Source: BOG-931 sp963761525
GTDB taxonomy: Bacteria > Pseudomonadota > Alphaproteobacteria > Rhizobiales > Xanthobacteraceae
Assembly: GCA_963761525.1 (NCBI GenBank)
Contig: CAVXHG010000008.1
Span: forward strand, 124,001-188,000
Direction: 5' to 3'
DNA length: 64,000 nucleotides
A model generated the notes under the pieces. The model worked only from the letters and a program-made list of their open reading frames with translations. It did not search any database and was not told the DNA's origin. The position numbers and the translations under genes are program-made. Below are positions 8,006-16,411 of the stretch, in pieces (position 1 is the first letter of the stretch; every line of letters starts with the position of its first letter).

Positions 8006-8455
8006 AGCCATGATCGGAACGGTGCTGATCGAGTTCGCCGGCGAGCCGTTGACGATCTTGGTGCTGATCGCGAGATAGACCAGCACGTTATGCGGTTTGT
8101 CCGGCAGACGATAAATACGGGTGGTCTTGAAGAAGATACTGGTCTTCTGACTGAACACCTCGTCGTTGGCTCCCAGCTTTGAGAGATCGACGTCGATCGG
8201 ACCATCCTGCCGGCATGAGATCGAAAAATTGGACGGGTCTTCATTCAACCCCAGGGGCTGACCCCAGCCGCCTTTGCGGGCTTGCGAGATGTGGCAGACG
8301 ACGCCCGGCACTTGCGGATCTTCAAAGGCGCTCACGCACACCTTGTCATTGGGCGACAGCAGGTTGAACGTCGTGCTGACGCAGTCGAGGTCTGCGGCAT
8401 GCGCCGGCGCAACAGACCCAATGGCCAGCAGGCCCGCGATAAGAAGCCACTTCAT
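7994..8455 (-). CDS. creA: CreA family exported protein
   Basis: A 153-residue protein with a signal peptide (MKWLLIAGLLAIGSVAPAHA, cleavage before ADLDC). The mature part follows the CreA pattern: VCVSAFEDPQVPGVVCHIS, ARKGGWG, LGLNEDPSNFSISCRQ, a segment GPIDVD, and SPANSISTVPIMAW at the end. CreA is a conserved periplasmic protein of unknown activity, named from its position in the E. coli creABCD locus; no creBCD genes occur here. GGAG lies eight bases before the ATG at 8455. The extreme C-terminus runs into a tandem repeat, which may have altered the last residues. Confidence 0.85.
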   Translation of the reverse strand: MKWLLIAGLLAIGSVAPAHAADLDCVSTTFNLLSPNDKVCVSAFEDPQVPGVVCHISQARKGGWGQPLGLNEDPSNFSISCRQDGPIDVDLSKLGANDEVFSQKTSIFFKTTRIYRLPDKPHNVLVYLAISTKIVNGSPANSISTVPIMAWPH

Positions 8456-8570
8456 CCCTTAATCTCCGCGTGAGTTGACACGACGCGCGCCGCTGCCGCG
8501 CAGGTGATAGATACGATGCCGGATGCCTAAAACCAGATGGCAAAAGACGGCGCTTGCCGGGGGTCACGGA

Positions 8571-8696
8571 ATGGGCTGGTATTGCGATCCCGCGCTTGCG
8601 CGATCGCCGCGGTGGGCGCTACCACCGGACACCGTGATGCGATGGGATTCCGAAGTCATCGGAGCACTTAACGAGATCGAAAGGCTGAGGGCATGA
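8571..8696 (+). CDS. Possible 41-residue protein coupled to next gene
   Basis: An ATG at 8571 opens a 41-codon frame (MGWYCDPALARSPRWALPP to IERLRA) whose stop overlaps the start of the next gene as ATGA, the usual sign of translational coupling. A G-rich stretch lies about seven bases upstream. Composition (Trp, Pro, Arg) is compatible with coding but too short to judge. It could also be the leader of the downstream gene. No function recognised. Confidence 0.4.
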   Translation: MGWYCDPALARSPRWALPPDTVMRWDSEVIGALNEIERLRA

Positions 8697-9028
8697 GCGG
8701 CAATCGGCAGTCACGCGTCTGGTACTTTAGCCCGGCCTATCTCGGTGCGGCATGCCTGGTTGTCGTTGGGTCACTTGTCGGAATGGCGAATATATCCAGG
8801 GCCCAGACGCCCGCGGACGATGTGGCGGCGCAAGTTCGTCGGCAAGGCTACCCATGTGACTGGCCGGTCGCCGCTCGTCGGGATGTCAGGCTTTCCAGGC
8901 GAGACTCGGCGGTCTGGTTCCTGAGCTGTCAGAATGCCGCCTACAGAGTACGGCTTGATCCCGACATGTCGGCTCGTGTTATCAAGCTGAAAATGAAACC
9001 AAACAAATCCTCGCGGGCAACATCTTGA
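8693..9028 (+). CDS. Conserved exported or anchored hypothetical protein
   Basis: A 111-residue protein. Residues 12-36 form a hydrophobic segment ending SRAQT, either a signal peptide or an N-terminal anchor. The mature domain reads VAAQVRRQGYPCDWPV, then SAVWFLSCQNAAYRVRLDP and MSARVIKL; the two cysteines could pair in the periplasm. This small domain recurs in Bradyrhizobium relatives without a known role (family recollection). The start overlaps the previous small frame by four bases, and the stop overlaps the TTG start of the BUG protein, so the three are probably one transcript. Confidence 0.65.
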   Translation: MSGNRQSRVWYFSPAYLGAACLVVVGSLVGMANISRAQTPADDVAAQVRRQGYPCDWPVAARRDVRLSRRDSAVWFLSCQNAAYRVRLDPDMSARVIKLKMKPNKSSRATS

Positions 9029-9996
9029 AACTTCCTCGCCGAGAGTTTCTGTATCTGGCCGCGGGCGTTGCCGCGTCGCCGGCGATGCAGCGTATCGCGT
9101 TGGCGGAGAATTATCCAACGCGGCCGGTGCGTATCGTCGCTGGTTTTCCGGCGGGCAATGCATCCGACATCGTCGGCCGCCTTGGCGCCCAGGCACTGTC
9201 CGAGCGGCTCGGGCAGCAATTCATCGTCGACAATCGGCCGGGCGCCGGCGGCAATATCGGCACCGAATTCGTCGTGAGGGCGGCGGCGGACGGCTATACG
9301 CTGCTGCTTGCCAGTCCCTCGACCACGACGAACGGCACGCTCTACGGCAACCTCACTTTCAATTTCCTCCACGATATCGCGCCGGTAGCGGGCATCGCGC
9401 GTGCGCCTTATTTGATGGTGATCAATCCGGCAGTGCCGGCGAAAACGGTTCCTGAGTTCATCGCCTATGCCAAGGCTAATCCTGGCAAGATCAACATGGC
9501 ATCGTCGGGCAACGGCAGCCTGAGTCACATGTGTGGTGCGCTGTTCATGACGATGGCCGGTATCGACATGGTGCACGTTCCGTATCGCACCAGTTTCCTG
9601 CCCGACCTGCTTGCGGGACAAGTGCAGGTGGTGTTCGCCCCGGTGTCTCAGGTGATCTCGTACATCCGGGACGGCAAACTGCGCGCGCTGGCGGTCACCA
9701 CGGCATCGCGACAGGAGGTGCTGCCAGACACCCCGGCCGTGGGCGAATTTGTGCCGGGCTACGAGGCCAGCGGCTGGTATGGGCTCGGCGCCCCCCGGGA
9801 AACCTCCAGCGAAATCATCGATACGCTCCACCGCGAAATCAGCGCGGCACTCACCGATCCCGCCATGAAGACGCAACTGGCCAATGTCGGCGCCGTTCCG
9901 ATGCCCATGACGCCCGCCGACTTCGAAAAGTTTCTTACGGCGGAAACCGATAAGTGGGGCAAGCTGATCCGCGCTGACAATATCAAGGTGGATTAA
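9025..9996 (+). CDS. BUG/TctC family solute-binding protein
   Basis: A 323-residue periplasmic binding protein of the tripartite tricarboxylate transporter type. The N-terminus (MKLPRREFLYLAAGVAASP, TTG start) is a Tat- or Sec-type signal with a twin arginine. The mature part begins YPTRPVRIVAGFPAGNASD, the ligand-loop signature of BUG receptors, and contains DNRPGAGGNIG and the VHVPYRTSFLPDLLAGQ region. It would capture a small carboxylate, but the ligand cannot be read from sequence. No tctA/tctB membrane genes are adjacent; orphan BUG proteins are common in this group. It lies just upstream of an FAD monooxygenase gene, suggesting aromatic acid use. Confidence 0.9.
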   Translation: MKLPRREFLYLAAGVAASPAMQRIALAENYPTRPVRIVAGFPAGNASDIVGRLGAQALSERLGQQFIVDNRPGAGGNIGTEFVVRAAADGYTLLLASPSTTTNGTLYGNLTFNFLHDIAPVAGIARAPYLMVINPAVPAKTVPEFIAYAKANPGKINMASSGNGSLSHMCGALFMTMAGIDMVHVPYRTSFLPDLLAGQVQVVFAPVSQVISYIRDGKLRALAVTTASRQEVLPDTPAVGEFVPGYEASGWYGLGAPRETSSEIIDTLHREISAALTDPAMKTQLANVGAVPMPMTPADFEKFLTAETDKWGKLIRADNIKVD

Positions 9997-10133
9997 CTCT
10001 GATCGTCACCGGCCGGGGCGGCTATGCAGATGCGCCGCTTGCGCGTGCCGCGTGCCGCGCGCTACGAAATCCGCCGACATGCGACGGGGGCTCATGAACA
10101 TCCGGACGCAGCAATCGCGAGGGGAACGTTGGG

Positions 10134-11738
10134 ATGATTGATCGGCCGCAAAACGATGCCCCGGTTGTGATCGTCGGAGGCGGGCCGGTCGGGGTCGGGC
10201 TTGCGATCGATCTCGGCCTGCGCGGCATTCGTTCGATCCTGGTCGAGCGCCACGAGAATCCGCAGCCGATCCCCAAAGGGCAGAACCTGACCCAGCGGAC
10301 CATGGAGCACTTCCACTTCTGGGGTGCTGAGAAGGAATTACGCGCAGCGCGCACTATTCCGACGGACTATGGCATGGGCGGCATGACCAGCCATGGCACG
10401 CTTCTGAGCGGCTACTACTATGACTGGCTCCAGCGTGAACTGGTGCGCTCCTATTATTTCACCGGCAACGAGCGATTGCCGCAGTACGCTACCGAAACGG
10501 TATTGCGGCAAAGGGCGGCGCAAATTCCAGCGATCACGACGATGTATGGCTGGACCTGTGAAAATGTCCGCCAGGATGACGACGCCGCTTATGTCGACGT
10601 CGCCGATCGCGCCGGTAACAAACGCACGTTGCGCGCCGATTATGTCGTGGGCTGTGACGGTAGCCACTCGATGGTCCGGCAGCAGGCCGGTATTACCCAG
10701 ACACTGTCTGACCACGACCGGCTCATGGTGCTGGTCGTGTTCCGTTCCCTGAAGCTGCACAAGCTGCTTGAGCGTTATCCCGGCAAGTCGTTTTACTGCG
10801 TGCTGCATCCGGAGCTGGAGGGGTACTGGAAGTTTTTCGGTCGCGTCGATCTCGGCACCACGTGGTTCTTCCATGCGCCGGTGCCGCCCGACACCAACCG
10901 CGACAATTTCGATTTTCGCAGCTTCATGCATGAGGCGGCCGGCGAAGATTTCGACGTCGAGTTTCAGCACATTGGCTTTTGGGACCTGCGCTTCGCAGTG
11001 GCCGATAGCTACCGCGCCGGGCGCGTGTTCATCGCCGGCGATGCCGCCCATAGCCATCCGCCCTACGGCGGCTACGGCGTCAACAGCGGCCTTGAGGACT
11101 CCGTCAATCTGTCGTGGAAACTTGCAGCGATACTGCAAGGCTGGGGCGGGACGGGCCTGCTCGACAGCTATAGCGCGGAACGGCGGCCGGTGTTCGCTTC
11201 GACAGCGCGCGATTTCATCGAGAAGGCGATCTTCATCGATCGCGACTTTCTGCACGCACACGATCCGGCCCGCGATCGCGCCGATTTCGAGGAGGCCTGG
11301 CGCGAGCGGCAATCCGGCGCTTCCGACGAGGTCAATTCGTTCAATCCGAATTATGCCGGATCGCCCATGGTGTTCGGGCCGCCCGGCGCCGTCAGCAGTT
11401 CGGTCGGCTCGCATCAGTACACAGCGCTTGCCGGCTTTCACCTCACGCCGCAGCCGTTGTCCTCAGGCAAGAATATTTATGAAGAGCTCGGGGAAGGTTT
11501 TACGCTGATCGATCTCGGAACGAGCGGCGCCGGATCGGCTTTCACGGCGGCTGCTGCCGAGCTGCAAATGCCTCTCAAGATCATAAAAGACTCCGCGGCG
11601 GGCGGACGGGAAAAATATCAGGCGTCGCTCATTCTGGTGCGGCCCGATCAATATGTTGCATGGACTGTAGAGAAATGGTCCGGCGAAAAGGCCGAAGCTG
11701 CGCAGGTGCTCAAGCGCGCTGTTGGTCTAGCCGTCTAA
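10134..11738 (+). CDS. FAD-dependent aromatic monooxygenase
   Basis: A 534-residue flavoprotein of the phenol hydroxylase/MhpA group. The dinucleotide fold is at the N-terminus (VVIVGGGPVGVGLAIDLG, then VERH), the DG motif near residue 175 (VVGCDGSHSMVRQQAG), and the FAD-ribityl motif AGDAAHSHPPYGGYGVNSG near residue 300, followed by the helix NLSWKLAAIL. A thioredoxin-like C-terminal domain of usual length is present. Such enzymes hydroxylate phenols or aromatic acids with NAD(P)H and O2; the substrate cannot be deduced. It follows the BUG binding protein by 137 bases, and the two may handle one compound. Confidence 0.88.
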   Translation: MIDRPQNDAPVVIVGGGPVGVGLAIDLGLRGIRSILVERHENPQPIPKGQNLTQRTMEHFHFWGAEKELRAARTIPTDYGMGGMTSHGTLLSGYYYDWLQRELVRSYYFTGNERLPQYATETVLRQRAAQIPAITTMYGWTCENVRQDDDAAYVDVADRAGNKRTLRADYVVGCDGSHSMVRQQAGITQTLSDHDRLMVLVVFRSLKLHKLLERYPGKSFYCVLHPELEGYWKFFGRVDLGTTWFFHAPVPPDTNRDNFDFRSFMHEAAGEDFDVEFQHIGFWDLRFAVADSYRAGRVFIAGDAAHSHPPYGGYGVNSGLEDSVNLSWKLAAILQGWGGTGLLDSYSAERRPVFASTARDFIEKAIFIDRDFLHAHDPARDRADFEEAWRERQSGASDEVNSFNPNYAGSPMVFGPPGAVSSSVGSHQYTALAGFHLTPQPLSSGKNIYEELGEGFTLIDLGTSGAGSAFTAAAAELQMPLKIIKDSAAGGREKYQASLILVRPDQYVAWTVEKWSGEKAEAAQVLKRAVGLAV

Positions 11739-11859
11739 TTTTCATGATTAACGGCACGATGCCTGGATTGCACGCGTAAACGTGTGTTGGTGATCACATT
11801 GCGCGATCGAAAATGAAGCTTCGGTAATCCGCAGAACTTCGCCGCGGCAGTAGGCGACC

Positions 11860-11884
11860 CATGGGAGCAAGGAGAACTCCCATG
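11860..11884 (+). promoter_or_regulatory. Hairpin holding the ribosome site of the next gene
   Basis: Perfect 8-base inverted repeat (CATGGGAG at 11860-11867, CTCCCATG at 11877-11884) around a nine-base loop. The loop contains AAGGAG, and the 3' arm contains the ATG at 11882. If formed in the mRNA, the start codon would be paired while the ribosome site stays exposed in the loop. Confidence 0.55.
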
Positions 11885-12352
11885 AAGACAATATCCGCCA
11901 AAAAGGTCATCATCGCTGTCGCAGTGGTATTGGGCTCTTTATCGCCGGCGCTGGCCGCGTCGCACTACGAATTCACATGGCACGACAATATTCGGCCGAA
12001 CGGCAAGCCACGGAGCGATACGGTATTTAACGGCACCCTCAACGGTTGCTACGCCCAGACCGGGCTTGCGCGCGACTCGGATGTCACGCCAGCCTTCAAG
12101 GATTGCATGAGCAAGGGCGGTTACACCCTTGCCAGCACCAGGGTCGTGCCAAATCCGCCGAGCAAAAGCGCCGCACCCACAAAACTCGGCGCGAACCAAT
12201 TCATCGATCCCGATACAGGCTTGCTGTGCACCCACGGCGGCTGGGCTGCGTTTTGTGAAAACCCGCCTGACACCATGACCATCCACTACACCGATAAACA
12301 CGGCCTTAATTGCACGCGTACCGGCGGCGTCTCGATCTGCTCGAGCTTTTAG
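11882..12352 (+). CDS. Exported Cys-rich hypothetical protein
   Basis: A 156-residue protein with a clear signal peptide (MKTISAKKVIIAVAVVLGS, cleavage near ALAAS). The mature part has six cysteines, spaced as in NGCYAQTG, DCMSKGGYT, LLCTHGGWAAFC and NCTRTGGVSICSSF, which suggests three disulfides. The middle is Pro/Lys/Ser-rich. AAGGAG eight bases before the ATG at 11882 decides the start over the in-frame ATG at 11861, and both lie in a hairpin. No family recognised. Confidence 0.65.
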   Translation: MKTISAKKVIIAVAVVLGSLSPALAASHYEFTWHDNIRPNGKPRSDTVFNGTLNGCYAQTGLARDSDVTPAFKDCMSKGGYTLASTRVVPNPPSKSAAPTKLGANQFIDPDTGLLCTHGGWAAFCENPPDTMTIHYTDKHGLNCTRTGGVSICSSF

Positions 12353-12400
12353 CGCGCGGTGTATTGGCTGGGACGTGTACTCATAAACGCACAGGGAGGC

Positions 12401-12470
12401 GTCCGCTTTCGGGAGAGAAGCAGACATCAGAATTTCACTGCGTCGCGTCAGCTCATGACCCAAAGCGGAC
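12401..12470. repeat. Dispersed rhizobial intergenic repeat (about 70 bp)
   Basis: Ends are the inverted pair GTCCGCTTT (12401-12409) and AAAGCGGAC (12462-12470). The left half also folds on itself (GTCCGCTT with AAGCAGAC). The same pattern, whose minus strand translates as a spurious MSAxxPKAD peptide, is well known between genes in Bradyrhizobium and relatives. It sits at the left boundary of the calpain-like island. Confidence 0.6.
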
Positions 12471-12557
12471 GAACGGCGGCTTGTTTTATGTGATGCACAA
12501 CACAGTTCCTCGTTAGCGATGTGGTAGCGTCTAAGCGGTATCCGGAAGTGCCCAACC

Positions 12558-13817
12558 ATGATGCGACGCGATGTGCTAAAGGTTGTAGGTGCGGGCCTCG
12601 CCGCCAGCTTGATTGCGGAAGCGACCGCAGCGGCACAGGCGCAAGTCCCCGACGCGGCGAATGGCAACAATCCCGCGATTTCCGAGCTCGACGGCAAACT
12701 CTACGCCGTGTGGAGAGGCTCTGGGAGCGACCAGGGTCTTTGGTACGCATCATTCGACGGCTCAAATTGGTCAGCCCAGGCGCGGATACCCCATGTCGCA
12801 AGTAGCGCCGGACCGGCGCTGGCGGCTTTCGGCAACAAACTCTACGCTGCGTGGAAAGGTAGTAATGCCGATCAGCGTATTTGGTACGCCTCATTCGACG
12901 GTTCGAAATGGTCGACACAAGCGAAAATCCCTGGCGCAGCGAGCAGCAGCGGTCCCGCGCTTTCGGTGTTCAACGCCAAGCTTTACGCCGTATGGAAGAG
13001 TTCGGACGCCGACGTTGGGCTCTCGTACGCATTATTTGACGGCTCGAACTGGTCGAACATGCAGTCGAGCACACAATCGAATATTCAATCGAATACGCAT
13101 CCGTTTTCCCCTCAGGATATTGCCAACTCCGGTCTATCGGGCGCCGGCGGAGTCGATCAGGGCAAGCATAACGATTGCGTCTTCGAAGCGGCGATGGCTG
13201 GTGTCGCGATGACCGCGAAGGGCCAAGTGGCGATTTCGCAGATGATCGTGCAGAACTCGGATGGCAACTATACAGTCACGTTCCCCGGAGCGCGACAAAG
13301 CCCTGTCAAGATCACACAAGTCGATCTGAAAACTGCGGGTGTTCACGACAGGGCAACTTGGGCGGACATTCTAGAGGCAGCTTTGATCACCTCGAATCCA
13401 AATTTCGCCAACGGCTCGCATCCCCCATCCAATGCAACAGGCGCCTCGGATGGCTCCCGACCGACGCCAGCCCAATATGCGCTGCACCTGCTTACTGGGA
13501 ATGTCGCGTCCAAGGATCTCGCCGCATCATCAAAGATTGGAGACAGAATTGCTCACGCTTTAGACAACGGCCAGCCGGTCATTGCCTTTTGCGCCAACAA
13601 CGACGAGGGCGCACTTGTGTCGGGGCACGAGTGGACCGTTATGGCCTGTAACCGGCAAGCCAATCAGATCATCCTTCGCAACCCCTGGGGCAACTATAAA
13701 ACTGCTGGAACGACGAAAGGCGGTGTGGCGTACGACGGCAATGCCGAAGTCACGATGTCCTTGCCGCTATTCGGCCAATTCTACAAAGAAGTCACCTTCG
13801 GCTATTCTCAGGCTTGA
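12558..13817 (+). CDS. Calpain-like cysteine protease with propeller repeats
   Basis: A 419-residue exported protein. The N-terminus has a Tat-type signal (RRDVLKVVGAG). Residues 39-168 hold three repeats of about 46 residues with the pattern GKLYAxW, WYASFDGSxWS, resembling blades of sialidase- or fucolectin-type propellers. After a Ser/Gln/Asn linker (169-182) comes a domain with the calpain (C2) catalytic set: Cys207 in HNDCVFEAAMAG, His357 in GHEWTVMAC, Asn375 in LRNPWG. LRNPWG is close to diagnostic. I infer a secreted protease with a carbohydrate- or surface-binding repeat region. The downstream gene may be its partner. The gap 13818-14115 holds no supported gene. Confidence 0.75.
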   Translation: MMRRDVLKVVGAGLAASLIAEATAAAQAQVPDAANGNNPAISELDGKLYAVWRGSGSDQGLWYASFDGSNWSAQARIPHVASSAGPALAAFGNKLYAAWKGSNADQRIWYASFDGSKWSTQAKIPGAASSSGPALSVFNAKLYAVWKSSDADVGLSYALFDGSNWSNMQSSTQSNIQSNTHPFSPQDIANSGLSGAGGVDQGKHNDCVFEAAMAGVAMTAKGQVAISQMIVQNSDGNYTVTFPGARQSPVKITQVDLKTAGVHDRATWADILEAALITSNPNFANGSHPPSNATGASDGSRPTPAQYALHLLTGNVASKDLAASSKIGDRIAHALDNGQPVIAFCANNDEGALVSGHEWTVMACNRQANQIILRNPWGNYKTAGTTKGGVAYDGNAEVTMSLPLFGQFYKEVTFGYSQA

Positions 13818-14115
13818 TTGGCTAAAGGGAGCCCAGAGTGGCGAGTGCGATGCCATGAACTTTCTCGAGCCGATCAGATCGGACTTGCGAAATTAAGTTT
13901 ATTTTTCGGGTCGGCCCGCGCGAACCGAATATTGGTACCGGATCGTGCCTGGAATCGCCGGCGGGGCACGAGCACGGCCGGACCGTCCCAGGGAAGTCGC
14001 GTGGCGCCCAGGATCAAGAGGATTGCTTGGCGTCTCGTCGTGAAAACGTCACGCAAAAACGTGAATTCGACCCGTATATCGTAACACCTGTCCGGCAACG
14101 ACTAGGGAGGACGCC

Positions 14116-15699
14116 ATGCCAGCTATCGTGCTGCCCCCAGGCCCACTTCAATTTGACGTCAAATCTGGAGTCACATTTCCACCGGATTTAGTAACCCCGT
14201 CAGGTCAAGCAAACTCTACGGGCCAAGTACCCGTGACGGTCAATGAACCCGTAGAATCTCCTCTGACAATCGAAATTTCCGGTGCACCGACCGGAATATT
14301 CACCGCTAATCTTATTTCAGCAATTTCCGGCGGCCACAGCAGGAGCGGCGCCTCGGAGACAATCCTAACCGTGGTAGCAACCACCGACGGAAGCGAAGTT
14401 GGAGAATATAGTTCGCCGATTTTGCCGTCATCCCAACTATCTATCGCCGTTAGTGTCGCGACGGCAGGGCAAACTGCGCCGGCCCAATTTCAGGGCGTAT
14501 TGAATGTTGGATGGAATGGCGGATCGGCATCCATTGGCCTTTTGTTATATGTCTCCCAAATCACCCCATCGGTCACTGTGCAGCAACCCATTCAGATTGA
14601 GGCGGGCGACCAAAGCAACATCCCGATTGACATCGCGTACGCATCATACGATCCGGCAGTTTTGCAAGTAAACGTTGCCATTGCCGATGACCCTTCGGCC
14701 CCGACACAGGGCCTAACGATCGGTTCGCCGCAGTCGGCGCAATTATCACCATTCTACATAACCGAAACCGAACCGAAGCAGCCCATTACCGAACCGACGC
14801 AGCCCATTATCCCGCTCCCGAAAACGCTCGATCCGGAAAGGTTCACAAACGTAAGTCTGCCGGTCTCAGTTGCCAAGAGCGCGCAGCCCGGCAACGCGAG
14901 TGCCTATTTTAATGTTACCTCTCCAAATTTCCCGCAGCTCGACACAGGTAATTACGAAATCAAGTTCGCCATCTTGCCAAGGCCAGTCACGGTGACTGCC
15001 CCATCGCTTAGATTCAGGACCAACGCCTCAGCGACACTCGAATTGATCATTGCGTCTGACGGTGCCGCAGGTCAGCTGATTTTCGGTCCGCCAAATACCG
15101 CCGCCATTAATATAGCCTGGTCGAATCCCTACGCTTTCGGGGGCCAAAACCAATCTGTATCCACCAACGCGAAGGTAACCGCGAACACAAAAATCGATCA
15201 ATCGCTAAAAGTGACCGTGCCCTACACGGCTTACAACGGTCTATATAAGAGCGAGTTTTCCTTCGAAGTAACCTTGCTGCCGTACACCGACATTATACAG
15301 ATCAGCCAAAATATCCCACCCGGACACTCGGCGACAGGATCGTTGCAATTGATCTTGCAAAGCAACGGCAACATTACGCTGAGCGGAGCGATGAATCGCA
15401 ATGAGACCGTAACTGAACCTGACGGCTTATGGGTGACCGTATTGTGGGTCGTGACGGATAGCACAGGAAGAAGTTATGCGATTACTTTCAACGGTATTTT
15501 TGTGAGCAACTGGCAATTTGGTCCCCCATACCCGCCACCGAAAAATTGCTCTCAGTTGGAGACGTATTGGGACGACCTCATGCCAGGCTATGTGAATAAT
15601 TGCGAATTCTCTTTCAGTGACGCTGGTCCATATACTAATCCGCCCCAGCCGCCGGCCGGAAGCATTGTCGTCGATTTTGGGCACGGTGGTGATTCGTGA
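14116..15699 (+). CDS. Large Asn/Thr/Ser-rich beta protein, unknown
   Basis: A 527-residue protein with a strong GGGAGG six bases before its ATG. It lacks a signal peptide and any membrane segment. The sequence is rich in Thr, Ser, Asn, Pro and Gln, with alternating hydrophobic residues throughout, as in stacked immunoglobulin-like or jelly-roll beta domains. A short direct repeat, TEPKQPITEPTQPI, links two halves near residue 220. Four of its five Cys lie in the last 70 residues. Base composition is visibly more AT-rich than flanking genes, suggesting acquisition. It lies downstream of the calpain-like protease and next to an IS91 remnant. No family recognised; it could be a surface or extracellular protein exported by an unknown route. 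Confidence 0.65.
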   Translation: MPAIVLPPGPLQFDVKSGVTFPPDLVTPSGQANSTGQVPVTVNEPVESPLTIEISGAPTGIFTANLISAISGGHSRSGASETILTVVATTDGSEVGEYSSPILPSSQLSIAVSVATAGQTAPAQFQGVLNVGWNGGSASIGLLLYVSQITPSVTVQQPIQIEAGDQSNIPIDIAYASYDPAVLQVNVAIADDPSAPTQGLTIGSPQSAQLSPFYITETEPKQPITEPTQPIIPLPKTLDPERFTNVSLPVSVAKSAQPGNASAYFNVTSPNFPQLDTGNYEIKFAILPRPVTVTAPSLRFRTNASATLELIIASDGAAGQLIFGPPNTAAINIAWSNPYAFGGQNQSVSTNAKVTANTKIDQSLKVTVPYTAYNGLYKSEFSFEVTLLPYTDIIQISQNIPPGHSATGSLQLILQSNGNITLSGAMNRNETVTEPDGLWVTVLWVVTDSTGRSYAITFNGIFVSNWQFGPPYPPPKNCSQLETYWDDLMPGYVNNCEFSFSDAGPYTNPPQPPAGSIVVDFGHGGDS

Positions 15700-15706
15700 G
15701 TCTAAC

Positions 15707-16039
15707 TGTCACGATGTCCGCTGCTGTGCAGGTTTTCGAACGCCGGCATGCGAAGACCATCGACATGCGCTGGTGCCCGTCGTTTGAAAAGCGCCAAGGC
15801 AGGAAATCGCGGTCGGTTATGCGGTTGCGGTGCGGCGTGCGCACGGCGAGCAGGTTGCGGGCGTGCGCGATATTGGCGGCACGGTTGGCGCTGGCGAGCA
15901 GGCCGTAATAGTGAACGCGATGGTAGCCCTTTGGTAGTACGTGGATGAGGAAGCGACAAATGAACTCGGGCGTATCGAGCGACATGGTCCCTTCGGTGCT
16001 GGCGTCGGCGCAGGGATCGGGACAGTCTTCACGCAGCAT
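15707..16039 (-). pseudogene. IS91-family transposase remnant
   Basis: The minus-strand frame contains SLDTPEFICRFLIHVLPKG followed by YHRVHYYGLLASANRA and NIAHARNLLAV. This is the conserved C-terminal part of IS91-type (Y2 rolling-circle) transposases (F-x-x-R-F-L-x-H-V-L-P-x-G-x-x-R-x-x-x-Y-G). The catalytic N-terminal two-thirds with the tyrosine pair is missing, and the region after LLAV is degenerate. No intact ends of the element were seen. It marks the right side of the calpain-like island. Confidence 0.7.
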
Positions 16040-16379
16040 TGCTCGCGGTGGGCTCAGCTACAAATTCTAATCGCGTGTTGATCACAAAATCGGCATGGTG
16101 AAGGTTTTTTGCGCCGATTGTCGACGCGCGCGGCAAGGGTCGTGGTTTTCCTGCGTCAGATCGATCCTGCTGCGTTATGGATTTAAGTGAACGTATAGTG
16201 GAAATTGGCCATGTCTTATGAAACCGCGCTGCACGATGTTGCAGTGCGTGAGGCGATTGTCGGCCCGTAGCTGCCGCTCCGGTCGGCGACTATCGCGGCC
16301 CCTTTCGGGGATATGACGGACATAGACCACCTGTGTCCCTTCGGCTTCAATTTATAAGTCCAAGCCCTAAACCATGTTT
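16040..16379. other. Intergenic stretch, no gene seen
   Basis: Sequence between the IS91 remnant and the MetE-like gene. Only very short open frames are present, without ribosome sites. It may include further decayed transposon sequence. Confidence 0.4.
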
Positions 16380-16409
16380 GTCACGCCCGACTTCGCGGCC
16401 GGGCGTGAC
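16380..16409 (-). terminator. Hairpin after MetE-like gene
   Basis: Perfect 10-base arms GTCACGCCCG (16380-16389) and CGGGCGTGAC (16400-16409) with a ten-base loop, two bases beyond the stop of the minus-strand gene. No T-run follows, so it may act as a weak terminator or 3' stabiliser. Confidence 0.5.
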
Positions 16410-16411
16410 CG

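Noticed and set aside
13818..14084. 88-codon plus-strand frame after the calpain-like gene
   Set aside because: No start signal, Arg/Ser-rich random composition and no recognisable pattern.
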